From contig CAKTDF010000023.1 in NCBI GenBank assembly GCA_934541115.1, positions 1-30,469 on the forward strand: a DNA stretch of 30,469 bases, given 5' to 3'. Position 1 is the first letter of the stretch; every line of letters starts with the position of its first letter. The notes beneath the pieces were generated by a model that was not told where the DNA came from, searched no databases, and was given only the letters and a program-made list of their open reading frames with translations. Below are positions 7,696 to 15,165 of this stretch, in pieces. Made by a program: the position numbers and the translations under genes. The stretch is from an uncultured Eubacteriales bacterium (GTDB lineage: Bacteria > Bacillota > Clostridia > Oscillospirales > Acutalibacteraceae).

Positions 7696-9060
7696 TTATT
7701 TTCCTACACAGAATGAGGAGAAAACCTCGTCAATAACCGCGTCGGTGGCTTTTTCGCCTTTCAGTTCGAGCAAAAAGCCTATTGCGTCGTCAATGCAAAC
7801 ATTCACCGCGTCAAGGGTCAAACCGCTTTCAAGCGCCAGGCGTGCCTGTTTTACGCTTTCAAGCGCGCTTTCTGCGTTTTTCCGCTGGCGCTCGGTTGAA
7901 AGAATGCCGTCGGAGGTGTCAAGCTCCTTTGTGCAAAGCAGGCGCTCAGCCTTTTCTTCAAGCTCTTCAAGCCCGCCGCCGCTCAGTGCGCAAAGCTCTG
8001 TGTGCACAGGGAAAAGGCTTTTGAGCCTTTCCTCATTGGCAAGAACAGGGAGGTCGTTTTTGTTGAGTATCGCAATGACGCGCTTTCCGGAGCAAAGCGA
8101 TATGATCTCCTCGTCCTCTTTGTCAAGCGGACGTGAAAGGTCAAACACGGCAAAAACAAGACCCGCGCGTTCAAGCCGGCTCTTGGCTCTTTCAACGCCG
8201 AGCTTTTCAACCTCATCTTTTGTGCTGCGTATTCCGGCTGTATCCGCAAGGCGGAGCACAAGCGCGCCGAGGTTCACCGTGTCTTCAACAATGTCTCTCG
8301 TTGTTCCCTCAATGCCGGTGACTATGGATTTTTCGCAGCCTGAAAGCAGGTTCATGAGTGCGGACTTGCCCACGTTGGGTTTTCCGATGATTGCCGTTTC
8401 AACGCCTCTTGTTACGGCGGCTCCGGCGTCAAAGTGTGCCAAAAGAGAGATGAGGGCGTTTTCAACCTGAGAAAGAGTAGAAAGCAGCGCGTCTTCGCCA
8501 AGCTCTTCAATTTCATCGTCCGGATAGTCCACCCATGCGGAAAGCTGGGCGGAGGCAGAAATCAGCCGCTTTGAGAACATGTCGATTTTTTTGCTCAGCG
8601 CACCCTCAAGAGCGCAAAGCGACGCTTTTGCGCCCTGTTCGTTCTGTGCGTTTATCAGTTCCATAACGGCTTCGGCTTCGGTCAGGTCAAGCTTGCCGTT
8701 TAAAAAGGCTCTTTTGGTGAATTCTCCGGGACCTGCCGGTTCTGCCCCTGCGGCAAACACCGCGCGAAGGACCTTTCTGAGAACAAACAGCCCTCCGTGG
8801 CAGGAAAGCTCAACAACGTTCTCTCCCGTGTAGCTTTTCGGCGCGCGGAAAACGAGAGCAATGCATTCGTCGATTTTTTCGCCTTCAAAAACAATGCAGC
8901 CGTGTGCCGCGCGGTAGCCCTCTAAATCCGTCAGGCGGCGCTTTCCGGTAGGTTCAAAAATGCTGTCTGCAATTTTGATTGCGTTTTCGCCTGAAATTCT
9001 TATAACACCGATAGAGCCGGTGTTTTGCGGCGTTGCAATTGCCGCAACGGTTGAAGCCAT
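7696..9060 (-). CDS. mnmE: tRNA modification GTPase MnmE
   Basis: MnmE works with MnmG to add the cmnm5 group to U34 of certain tRNAs, using GTP and a methylene-folate donor. All family marks are present in the 454-residue protein: the folate-binding N-terminal domain (TVAAIATPQNTGSIGVIRIS), the G1 loop GKPNVGKS (226-233), the G2-like segment GTTRDIVED (252-260), DTAG (273-276), NKND, and the C-terminal FCVGK whose Cys is typical of the family. ATG 9060 is chosen over an in-frame GTG three codons upstream because GGGGTG is correctly spaced for the ATG and overlaps the GTG. MnmG and the usual rnpA/yidC/jag neighbours are absent nearby. A mapped promoter lies at 9096-9124, divergent from corA. 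Confidence 0.97.
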   Translation of the reverse strand: MASTVAAIATPQNTGSIGVIRISGENAIKIADSIFEPTGKRRLTDLEGYRAAHGCIVFEGEKIDECIALVFRAPKSYTGENVVELSCHGGLFVLRKVLRAVFAAGAEPAGPGEFTKRAFLNGKLDLTEAEAVMELINAQNEQGAKASLCALEGALSKKIDMFSKRLISASAQLSAWVDYPDDEIEELGEDALLSTLSQVENALISLLAHFDAGAAVTRGVETAIIGKPNVGKSALMNLLSGCEKSIVTGIEGTTRDIVEDTVNLGALVLRLADTAGIRSTKDEVEKLGVERAKSRLERAGLVFAVFDLSRPLDKEDEEIISLCSGKRVIAILNKNDLPVLANEERLKSLFPVHTELCALSGGGLEELEEKAERLLCTKELDTSDGILSTERQRKNAESALESVKQARLALESGLTLDAVNVCIDDAIGFLLELKGEKATDAVIDEVFSSFCVGK

Positions 9061-9095
9061 AAGGCTCACCCCTTTTTTGTGTCAGATACTCTCAG

Positions 9096-9124
9096 ATTAT
9101 ACCGCTGAGAACGCGAAAAAGCAA
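9096..9124 (-). promoter_or_regulatory. Promoter of mnmE-pdxY
   Basis: On the minus strand TTGCTT (9124-9119) and TATAAT (9101-9096) are separated by 17 bp. The -35 box is only 2 bp from the -35 box of the divergent corA promoter. Confidence 0.7.
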
Positions 9125-9126
9125 GC

Positions 9127-9155
9127 TTGAAAAAGCGTCCTCGCTGTGTTAGAAT
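9127..9155 (+). promoter_or_regulatory. Promoter of corA
   Basis: TTGAAA (9127-9132) and TAGAAT (9150-9155) are separated by 17 bp. It is placed back-to-back with the mnmE promoter. The predicted transcript starts near 9162, so an in-frame ATG at 9146 cannot be used. Confidence 0.65.
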
Positions 9156-9205
9156 CAAAACGGTATCAGACTGCCGACCGTAAAAAGCCCGGGGAGGGAC
9201 GGAAA

Positions 9206-10033
9206 ATGCAAAAAGTTATTTATATGCAGCAGATTCAGGAATACTGTGAGTACATTGACCAGTCGGTCATCGACTATATAAACGACGGTCAGATTGAAAC
9301 TTTTGAAAGCTTTGACACCTATGATTTCATTGCTTTTGACTGGTATGACCTTAAAAACCTTTCTGCACCGCCGGCTCAGATAATTATTTATCTTGACGCG
9401 GACGACATCTTTTATATCTGTGAAAACGGCACGTCATATGAGGTTGCAAAACGCCTTTTTTCTCACGGAGAGACCAACGAGCAGGCGCTTTATCTTTTTT
9501 TCTGCAATCTTTTTAAGGGCAGCACGGCGCATCTTGAAGCGCTTGAAAACAAAATTGCAGAGCTTGACGATGATGTGTCGAGCCGAATCCGCGACGGTCA
9601 AAAAGAAAAAATCACTTCAATGCGTTATGAAATTCTTAAGCTGCGCCGATACTATGACCAGCTTGAAACAATTTTTGAGTGCATATGTGATAATGACAAT
9701 GAGCTTGTTTCGGAACGGAGCCTCAGATACTTTGAAATCCTCAAATCGCGTTCGGTCAAGCTTGTTTCTCAGCTGACGAGCTTGCGGGAGTATATTATGC
9801 AGGTCAGAGAATCCTATCAGGCACAGATTGGAATTGAGCAGAACGAGCTGATGAAGGTGTTCACAATGGTGACGTCAATTTTTCTTCCGCTGACCCTCAT
9901 TGCGGGCTGGTACGGAATGAATGTGCAAATGCCGGAGTTTGGGTGGAAATATGGCTATCCGTTTGTTGCCGGACTGAGCGCTGTTGTTTGCATTGTTTGG
10001 CTGATAGTGTTCAAAAAGAAAAAGTGGCTTTGA
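9206..10033 (+). CDS. corA: CorA-family divalent metal (Mg/Co) channel
   Basis: The 275-residue protein has a soluble N-terminal alpha/beta region, a long helical stretch (about 105-215) and two C-terminal membrane helices (about 218-236 and 250-269). The family signature GMN occurs at 237-239 in GWYGMNVQMPEF, at the end of the first helix, where it forms the pore selectivity filter. The C-terminus is basic (KKKKWL), as in other CorA proteins. It is shorter than the 310-350 residues common in the family, the difference being in the N-terminal domain. The start at 9206 follows GGGAGGG by 9 bases and lies downstream of the predicted transcription start. It probably mediates magnesium uptake as a pentamer in the cytoplasmic membrane. 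ypeB follows after 76 bp. Confidence 0.92.
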   Translation: MQKVIYMQQIQEYCEYIDQSVIDYINDGQIETFESFDTYDFIAFDWYDLKNLSAPPAQIIIYLDADDIFYICENGTSYEVAKRLFSHGETNEQALYLFFCNLFKGSTAHLEALENKIAELDDDVSSRIRDGQKEKITSMRYEILKLRRYYDQLETIFECICDNDNELVSERSLRYFEILKSRSVKLVSQLTSLREYIMQVRESYQAQIGIEQNELMKVFTMVTSIFLPLTLIAGWYGMNVQMPEFGWKYGYPFVAGLSAVVCIVWLIVFKKKKWL

Positions 10034-10109
10034 GCTTAAATCTCTTCAACATGAACTGAATTATTCCCTCTTTTCGGTCAATGATAATCCAAAAGGGGGA
10101 TTTTTCATT

Positions 10110-11450
10110 ATGAAACAGCCGGTTAAAACAATATATATCCGCGTGATCAGCTTTCTTTCGTTTTTATGCGTGGTTCTCGCGGTGTCAACAATAATCTTTG
10201 CCGTGCGTGCAGGCAAGTACAAGGCAAGTGTGCTGGTTTCAAACGAGCGCGCGGTGAGCGAGCTGTGCGAAAATCTTGACTCAATCACAACCGACCTGCA
10301 AAAAAGTCTCTTTTGCTCCGGCGAGGAGATGCTTTCAACCCTCGGCACAGAGCTTTACAAAAGTGCGGCGGCGGCAAAGGTGGGTTTGGGTCAGCTGACG
10401 GAAAAGGATTTTGAAAGCGACGGAATATATAAGTTCCTCTCGCAGGTGGGAGATTACACGCTTGCGCTCGAAAAAAAGCTTGCGGACGGAAAAACACTGA
10501 CGGACTCAGACAGAAAGGCGCTTTCCTCTCTTTGTGAGTACTCAAAAACGCTTTCCGGTTCAATGGACGAGCTCCTTTCCGGAACGTATGACAGCACGGT
10601 GATTTTTGAAAAAGCAGCCGGCAATCTCTCTTCAAAGAACAGCGGCACGTCATATTTTTCGGACGGAATGAACGACACCGAGCAGTCTCTCGCCGATTAT
10701 CCCACGCTCATTTATGACGGTCCGTTTGCAGACAGCGTTCTGAACCGGGAGGCGCTCTTTGTCAAAGGAAAGCGCAGGCTGACGCAGGCAGAGGCAAAAA
10801 CGGCGGCGGCAAGGCTGCTCTCCTGCCGCGAAAGCGAGCTTCGCACAGACAGTTCGGAAGCGGGCGCGCTGGAGCTTTACTGTTTTTCAAAGGGAGAAAA
10901 GGCGGTTGCCATAACCAAAAGCGGAGGCTACCTTTGCTATATAACAAACCCCGACCATTCGCTCGAGGCGGCGCTCAATGAGAAACAGGCCGCGGCAAGG
11001 GCAAAGGAGTTCCTCATTAAGAACGGGTATCCGGACATGACGGAGAGCTATTACAGCACATATGACGGAGTGTGCACGGTTAATTTTGCCTATAAAAAGG
11101 GAGATATAATATATTACGCCGATCTCATCAAGGTCTCCGTTGCGCTTGACAGCGGAAAGGTGGTTGCCGCAGACGCAAGGGGATTTCTTTCAAACCACTG
11201 TGAAAGGGAGCTGAAAGAGGTTAAGGTCACGCTTGAGCAGGCAAAGAAAAAGCTTTCTTCTTCTCTTGCGCTCAAAAGTACCGCCCTTGCCATGATACCG
11301 TGCAAGGACGGAAAAGAAAGGCTTTGCTATGAGCTGCACGCTGCGGACACAAAGCAGCAGGAGGCGCTCATTTATATTGACGCAGTTACCGGAGAAGAGG
11401 ATAACATTCTGCTTTTGCTTTATTCTGACGGCGGAGTGTTGACAAGATAA
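10110..11450 (+). CDS. ypeB: Spore germination protein YpeB
   Basis: YpeB is needed in spores for stable localisation of the cortex-lytic enzyme SleB. This 446-residue copy has the family layout: a single N-terminal membrane helix (about 10-33), a helical region, and tandem PepSY-like repeats in the C-terminal half. The segment ADYPTLIYDGPFADSVL (about 195-210) matches the highly conserved YPxLIYDGPFSDH region of YpeB. AAAGGGGG precedes the ATG. In Bacillus, ypeB follows sleB in one operon; here the upstream gene is corA and no sleB is in the window. A weak sigma-G-like pair (TGAATT at 10057, CAATGATAA at 10079) lies upstream but is below what I would call. The gene marks the organism as a spore former or a close descendant of one. 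Confidence 0.9.
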   Translation: MKQPVKTIYIRVISFLSFLCVVLAVSTIIFAVRAGKYKASVLVSNERAVSELCENLDSITTDLQKSLFCSGEEMLSTLGTELYKSAAAAKVGLGQLTEKDFESDGIYKFLSQVGDYTLALEKKLADGKTLTDSDRKALSSLCEYSKTLSGSMDELLSGTYDSTVIFEKAAGNLSSKNSGTSYFSDGMNDTEQSLADYPTLIYDGPFADSVLNREALFVKGKRRLTQAEAKTAAARLLSCRESELRTDSSEAGALELYCFSKGEKAVAITKSGGYLCYITNPDHSLEAALNEKQAAARAKEFLIKNGYPDMTESYYSTYDGVCTVNFAYKKGDIIYYADLIKVSVALDSGKVVAADARGFLSNHCERELKEVKVTLEQAKKKLSSSLALKSTALAMIPCKDGKERLCYELHAADTKQQEALIYIDAVTGEEDNILLLLYSDGGVLTR

Positions 11451-11474
11451 GCTGAGGAGAGCGGAAAAACAAAA

Positions 11475-11510
11475 AGCAGAGGCACCTTGCGGGGTGGCTC
11501 TGCTTTTTTT
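11475..11510. terminator. Bidirectional terminator between ypeB and the minus-strand anchored protein
   Basis: AGCAGAG-CACC pairs with GGTG-CTCTGCT (one internal mismatch), with seven T on the right for the plus strand and a T-rich run (TTTTTGTTTTT) on the minus strand. It serves both convergent genes; the last T overlaps the minus-strand stop codon. Confidence 0.9.
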
Positions 11511-12442
11511 CAGCTGTGATGCTCGTTAAAATAATCCTCGGCGTCGTAGTAGTCGAAAAAGTCATCGTAATGGTCATAGTAAAAATCTTCGGCGTGGCAG
11601 TAATCGTCAACGTCATAGGGGTCCTCTTTCTTTTTGGTTGTTGACGGCGGTTTTGTTGTGGTCGTTTTGTCGGGGTGTTTTTTATACGGAGACACTATAT
11701 CGGCGTCATAACCCTTTGTTGATGATTTTTCGGTCGTTTTGTCTTCTTTTTTTGGCGCAGCGGTCGTGGAGGCGGCAGTTGTGCTGTATCTGTCTCTGTC
11801 GTCCCAAACTTGAATGACCTTGCCGAGAACGCAGCGCGCGGTGAAGATCACTTTTCCGTCACGCTTAAAATCATAAAGATTTGCCGTGTATTGCTTTCCG
11901 TTGATGCATTCCTTATTGTGTCTTATCTTGCTCTCGGGTTCGCCGAGGGTCGTTTTGCCGATGCCGCTTTCAAGCATACCGACATACGGCACGGGAGATT
12001 TTCTGTTGTCGCAGACCCTGATGACCTTGCCGTTTGCGCAGTCTGCCGTGAAAACTATATTTCCGTCCTTTTCAAAGCTGTATGTTTTGACGGTGACATT
12101 CTTTTTGTTTATGCGCTCACGGGATTCTTTGATTTTTCCGCTGTGGCTCCCGAGAACGGTGAGATCGATAAATGATTCGCCCATACCCACATACGGCGCT
12201 TCCTTTGAGAGATTTTCAACATATATATCCATCGCGCTTTTTGTTGTGCTCTGCGTAAAGGCAGTCGTATCGGTGACGTCTGTTCCTCCCTCGGTTTTTA
12301 TAATGCAGAAAGCTACGGCAAAAATTGCAAAACAAAAGAGGAACAGGAGAAGCCTCTTTGGTGCCGATGGCGGTTTTTCTTGATTTTCGGGGTCGGGGGT
12401 TGTTCGGTTTTCAAGGTCGGGAGTCTCTGAAAAAGAAAGCAT
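11510..12442 (-). CDS. Membrane-anchored protein with two repeated domains and an acidic aromatic tail
   Basis: The function of this 310-residue protein is not recognised. It has a short charged N-terminus (about 1-32), one membrane helix (about 33-52, LLLFLFCFAIFAVAF), then two copies of a domain of about 65 residues. Both copies read PYVGM.ES....T.LG, then a charged stretch, Y.F..DG.I/V.FTA.C..GKVI.V.D.R. A Thr/Lys/Pro-rich linker follows (DKTTTTKPPSTTKKK), and the end is dense in Asp, Glu, Tyr and Phe (from about residue 275). ATG 12442 is preferred because AAGGAGG lies 7 bases upstream; an in-frame ATG at 12493 has no such site. Paired cysteines in each repeat might form a disulfide outside the cell. 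It stands alone between a terminator and a promoterless stretch. Confidence 0.8.
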   Translation of the reverse strand: MLSFSETPDLENRTTPDPENQEKPPSAPKRLLLFLFCFAIFAVAFCIIKTEGGTDVTDTTAFTQSTTKSAMDIYVENLSKEAPYVGMGESFIDLTVLGSHSGKIKESRERINKKNVTVKTYSFEKDGNIVFTADCANGKVIRVCDNRKSPVPYVGMLESGIGKTTLGEPESKIRHNKECINGKQYTANLYDFKRDGKVIFTARCVLGKVIQVWDDRDRYSTTAASTTAAPKKEDKTTEKSSTKGYDADIVSPYKKHPDKTTTTKPPSTTKKKEDPYDVDDYCHAEDFYYDHYDDFFDYYDAEDYFNEHHS

Positions 12443-12703
12443 GTCTTTTCCTCCTTTTAAAAGCAAAATCAAAACTTCACTGTTACGATTCAAGAATCGT
12501 ATAATAACATAATATCACATTCCGGGTACGAAAAAAAGGACTTTGGTGCAATACTTCATAAATTGTTGCGCACTCCCTGTCTGATAACGAAAAAATGCCG
12601 CGCCATTGATACAACTCGATTGTGCGGTATCGGCTTAAAAGCTTTTTCGGGTAAAAAGGAATTTTTTGCGCTTTAAAGCGGTTCATTTTCTGCTTTCAAA
12701 ATC
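12443..12703. other. Intergenic stretch with a candidate operator
   Basis: This 261-bp stretch lies upstream of both divergent genes. ACGATTC (12485-12491) and GAATCGT (12494-12500) form a 7-bp palindrome with a 2-bp centre, extended by outer TGTTA (12481) and TAACA (12505-12509). It is placed 40-70 bp before the minus-strand start codon and could bind a dimeric regulator. I see no confident -35/-10 pair for the minus-strand gene and no credible small gene here. Confidence 0.4.
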
Positions 12704-12732
12704 TTGCAACAGGGTGTGATATGTAGTATAAT
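12704..12732 (+). promoter_or_regulatory. Promoter of malQ with a long leader
   Basis: TTGCAA (12704-12709) and TATAAT (12727-12732) are separated by 17 bp. The predicted transcript starts near 12739, giving a leader of about 200 nt before the malQ ATG at 12943. The leader contains a GCGGC...GCCGC pairing just before the ribosome binding site, but no riboswitch class that I recognise. Confidence 0.7.
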
Positions 12733-12942
12733 TACCGGGAAAATGCCAATCAACGGATAATACAGATCACGGCGGCACGGCTTCGTCGGTTTTGCAAAAA
12801 TTTCCGTAAAGACATCGGGTCTTTCTGCGGTTTTGGTTTTGCCTGACGAATGTATGACGGCGCAATCTGCGCACAAGAACTATGCGGCAAAAGCTAAATG
12901 CGTTTTTGCAAAACGGAAAGCCGCGAATTAAGGAGTTTAGTT

Positions 12943-14442
12943 ATGAACCAAAGAAGAACGGCAGGAGTTTTGCTTCACCTTTCCTCGCTTGACGGACCTT
13001 TCGGCGTCGGTGTGATGGGGAAAGAGGCGAGAGCCTTTGCCGAAAAACTGCAAAGAATGGGCTTTTCTCTTTGGCAGATGCTGCCGCTTTGCCCGGTTGA
13101 TCACACAGGCTCGCCGTATTGCTCGGTCAGCGCCTTTGCCGGCAATATTTCTTTCATAGACCCGCGTTTGCTTTGCGAAGACGGTCTTGTTACCGAACAG
13201 GAGGTTCGCGAAAATGAGTTTTGCGGCAGCGTATATGTTGCAGACCAGAAGTTTGCCTATGAAAAAAGGCTGGCTCTTTTGAAAAAAGCTTTTTTGCGCC
13301 TTGATGAGGACACGAAGGCGCTCATTGAAATTTTTGCCTCTCAAAACTCATGGGTAAAGCCGTTTGCGCTTTATTGCGCTCTCAAGGACGCGCATGGGCA
13401 AAAACCGTGGTGGGAGTGGGATAAAAAGTATTCACATTACAAAACCGCGCTTACCCATGCCGATGAGTTCGGGGAGGAAACGGCGTTTTACATTTTTACT
13501 CAGTACGTCTTTTTTACCCAATTCCGCGCACTGAAGGAGTATGCAAACAGCAAGGGCATTCTCATTTTCGGCGATATGCCTATCTATGTCAGCCGCGACA
13601 GCGTTGACGTGTGGAGCAACACCGAACAGTTTTTCATTGATGAAAACACGCTCTTGCCCTCAAAGGTTGCCGGAGTTCCGCCGGACTATTTTTCAGAGGA
13701 CGGTCAGCTTTGGGGCAATCCGCTTTATGACTGGGACAAGATGGAAAAGGACGGCTACTCGTGGTGGATCGATCGCCTTTCTGCGGCGCTGAAGCTGTTT
13801 GACCGCGTGAGAATCGACCATTTCAGAGCGTTTGCCTCATATTGGGCAGTACCCGCAGAAAGCACGACCGCAAAAAACGGCGAGTGGCTCAACGGACCGG
13901 GAATGAAGCTCTTTGAAAAGGTCAGGAGCGCGCTCCCGGAGGCTGATATTGTTGCAGAGGATCTCGGAACCTTCGGCGAAGATGTTGTAAAGCTGCTTGA
14001 GAACACGGGCTTTCCTGGAATGAGGGTCATTCAGTTTGGCTTTGACGTTCATTCAGACAGCACGCACCTGCCGCATAATTATGACAAAAACTGCGTTGCC
14101 TATGTCGGAACGCATGACAACAATACGATTCTCGGCTGGCTTTGGGAGGCGAGCGAGGCAGAACGCGCTTTTGCGTTGCGCTATTGCTGCTTTGGCGGAC
14201 ACAACTGGGGCGAGGGCGGCGCGCACTCCGGCTCCTGCCGCGCGGTGATTGAAAGCGTTTGGCGCAGCAGCGCACAAACAGCGGTTGTTGCAATTCAGGA
14301 TATGTGCGGTTTTGGCGCCGACGCGAGAATGAACAAACCCGGAACGAGCGAGGACAACTGGAGTTTCAGAATCACGGCAGACGCGCTCAAAGGTATTGAC
14401 GAGCAGTATTACAGAGAAATCAACAGTGTTTACCGTCGGTAA
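12943..14442 (+). CDS. malQ: 4-alpha-glucanotransferase (amylomaltase, GH77)
   Basis: This cytosolic enzyme moves alpha-1,4-glucan segments between maltooligosaccharides in maltose and glycogen metabolism. The 499 residues fit bacterial MalQ of about 500. The catalytic residues of GH77 are all visible: the nucleophile Asp292 in RIDHFRAF, the acid/base Glu339 in VAEDLG, and the third carboxylate Asp392 in GTHDNNT. The N-terminus RRTAGVLLHLSSLDGPFGVG and the GDMPIYVSRDSVDVW segment are also characteristic. The start at 12943 follows AAGGAG by 7 bases; an in-frame ATG at 12898 has no ribosome binding site. No other maltose or glycogen genes are adjacent. It has its own promoter at 12704-12732 and ends at the edge of a repeat block. 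Confidence 0.96.
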   Translation: MNQRRTAGVLLHLSSLDGPFGVGVMGKEARAFAEKLQRMGFSLWQMLPLCPVDHTGSPYCSVSAFAGNISFIDPRLLCEDGLVTEQEVRENEFCGSVYVADQKFAYEKRLALLKKAFLRLDEDTKALIEIFASQNSWVKPFALYCALKDAHGQKPWWEWDKKYSHYKTALTHADEFGEETAFYIFTQYVFFTQFRALKEYANSKGILIFGDMPIYVSRDSVDVWSNTEQFFIDENTLLPSKVAGVPPDYFSEDGQLWGNPLYDWDKMEKDGYSWWIDRLSAALKLFDRVRIDHFRAFASYWAVPAESTTAKNGEWLNGPGMKLFEKVRSALPEADIVAEDLGTFGEDVVKLLENTGFPGMRVIQFGFDVHSDSTHLPHNYDKNCVAYVGTHDNNTILGWLWEASEAERAFALRYCCFGGHNWGEGGAHSGSCRAVIESVWRSSAQTAVVAIQDMCGFGADARMNKPGTSEDNWSFRITADALKGIDEQYYREINSVYRR

Positions 14443-14471
14443 TTCTGTATGCAAAGTTGTTTGATTCATAT

Positions 14472-14520
14472 TTAAAATATCTATTATCTATTATCTATTA
14501 TCCATTATCTATTATCTAAA
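14472..14520. repeat. Heptad array, inverted copy (left bracket of repeat block)
   Basis: This is the reverse complement of the array at 15069-15118: six TTATCTA/TTATCCA heptads opening with TTTAAAATATC. Together with the right-hand array it forms an inverted pair about 50 bp long bracketing the 650-bp gene-free block between malQ and the hydratase gene. Confidence 0.85.
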
Positions 14521-14721
14521 AAACGTAAGGTTCCATGGGCGGAACACAATCCGCCCGTACGAATTAACGCTTATTGATAATAATTTCGTAGGGGCGATTC
14601 ACGAATCGCCCGGGGCACGCAGATAATCTGCACAATATGGATTTTTTAATAGATAACGGATATTTTTAGGTGGTGTACGGGCGGGACCCGTGCCCGCCCG
14701 TAAACCCAACGATTTTAACCT
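14521..14721. repeat. Cluster of three GC-rich palindromes
   Basis: Three palindromes of one family follow each other: GGGCGGA-N6-TCCGCCC (14537-14556), GGGCGATTC-AC-GAATCGCCC (14592-14611) and CGGGCGGG-N7-CCCGCCCG (14678-14700). Flanking sequences such as GTACGAATT and TTCGTAG are shared with the copies at 1-155 and 14801-14835. A single degraded heptad lies near 14650. No open reading frame is credible. Confidence 0.8.
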
Positions 14722-15067
14722 CATAAAAAATTAACAGCAAACGTGTTTGTTACGCTGTCTAACGTCTAAAATCTAAAATTTCCGCAGTGAAAACGGTTTA
14801 CGTTCTACGGGCGATTCGTGAATCGCCCCTACGAAATTTCAGGTAAACGTTTATTTGCAAGGATTGTGTTCTGTCCACAAACCCAACGACTTCAAGTGCA
14901 TAAAAAATTAACCGCAAACGTGTTTGCCACGTTGTCTAACGTCTAAAATCTAAAATTTCCGCGGTGAAAACGGTTTACGTTCTACGGGCGATTCGTGAAT
15001 CACCCCTACGAAATTTCCGGTAAACGTTTATTTGCAAGGATCGTGTTCTGTTCACAAACCCAACGAT
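14722..15067. repeat. Tandem direct repeat of 177 bp (two copies)
   Basis: Copy 1 starts at 14722 and copy 2 at 14899, both opening CATAAAAAATTAAC, and both ending in ACCCAACGA (14881-14889 and 15058-15066); a further ACCCAACGA lies one period earlier at 14704. The two copies differ at only a small number of positions. Each contains GTCTAACGTCTAAAATC and the palindrome GGGCGATTC-GT-GAATCGCCC (14809-14828; in the second copy at 14986-15005 one arm has a G-to-A change). There is no coding potential. Confidence 0.9.
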
Positions 15068-15068
15068 T

Positions 15069-15118
15069 TTTTAGATAATAGATAATAGATAATGGATAAT
15101 AGATAATAGATATTTTAT
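15069..15118. repeat. Heptad array (right bracket of repeat block)
   Basis: Six TAGATAA/TGGATAA units close with TAGATATTTTA, in the same orientation as the array at 3511-3556 and inverted to 14472-14520. It ends 47 bp before the hydratase start codon. Confidence 0.85.
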
Positions 15119-15165
15119 AACACTGTTTAAAATCTAAAGCTTAACTTGGAAAGGAAGACAAAAAC

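Noticed and set aside
7745..8470. A 241-codon plus-strand open frame opposite mnmE
   Set aside because: It lies wholly antisense to a full, unmistakable mnmE. Its Ser/Arg/Phe-rich composition is what the reverse of a GC-biased gene produces.
10057..10087. Sigma-G-like promoter before ypeB
   Set aside because: The -10 element (CAATGATAA) departs from CATACTA and the spacing is marginal; not listed as a feature.
12483..12686. A 67-codon minus-strand frame in the gap before malQ
   Set aside because: There is no ribosome binding site, the composition is unlike neighbouring proteins, and it overlaps the palindrome at 12485; treated as non-coding.
14472..15120. Regularly spaced repeats that might suggest a CRISPR array
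   Set aside because: The repeats are 7-bp heptads, GC palindromes and a 177-bp tandem pair. There are no 25-40 bp repeats with unique spacers and no cas genes.
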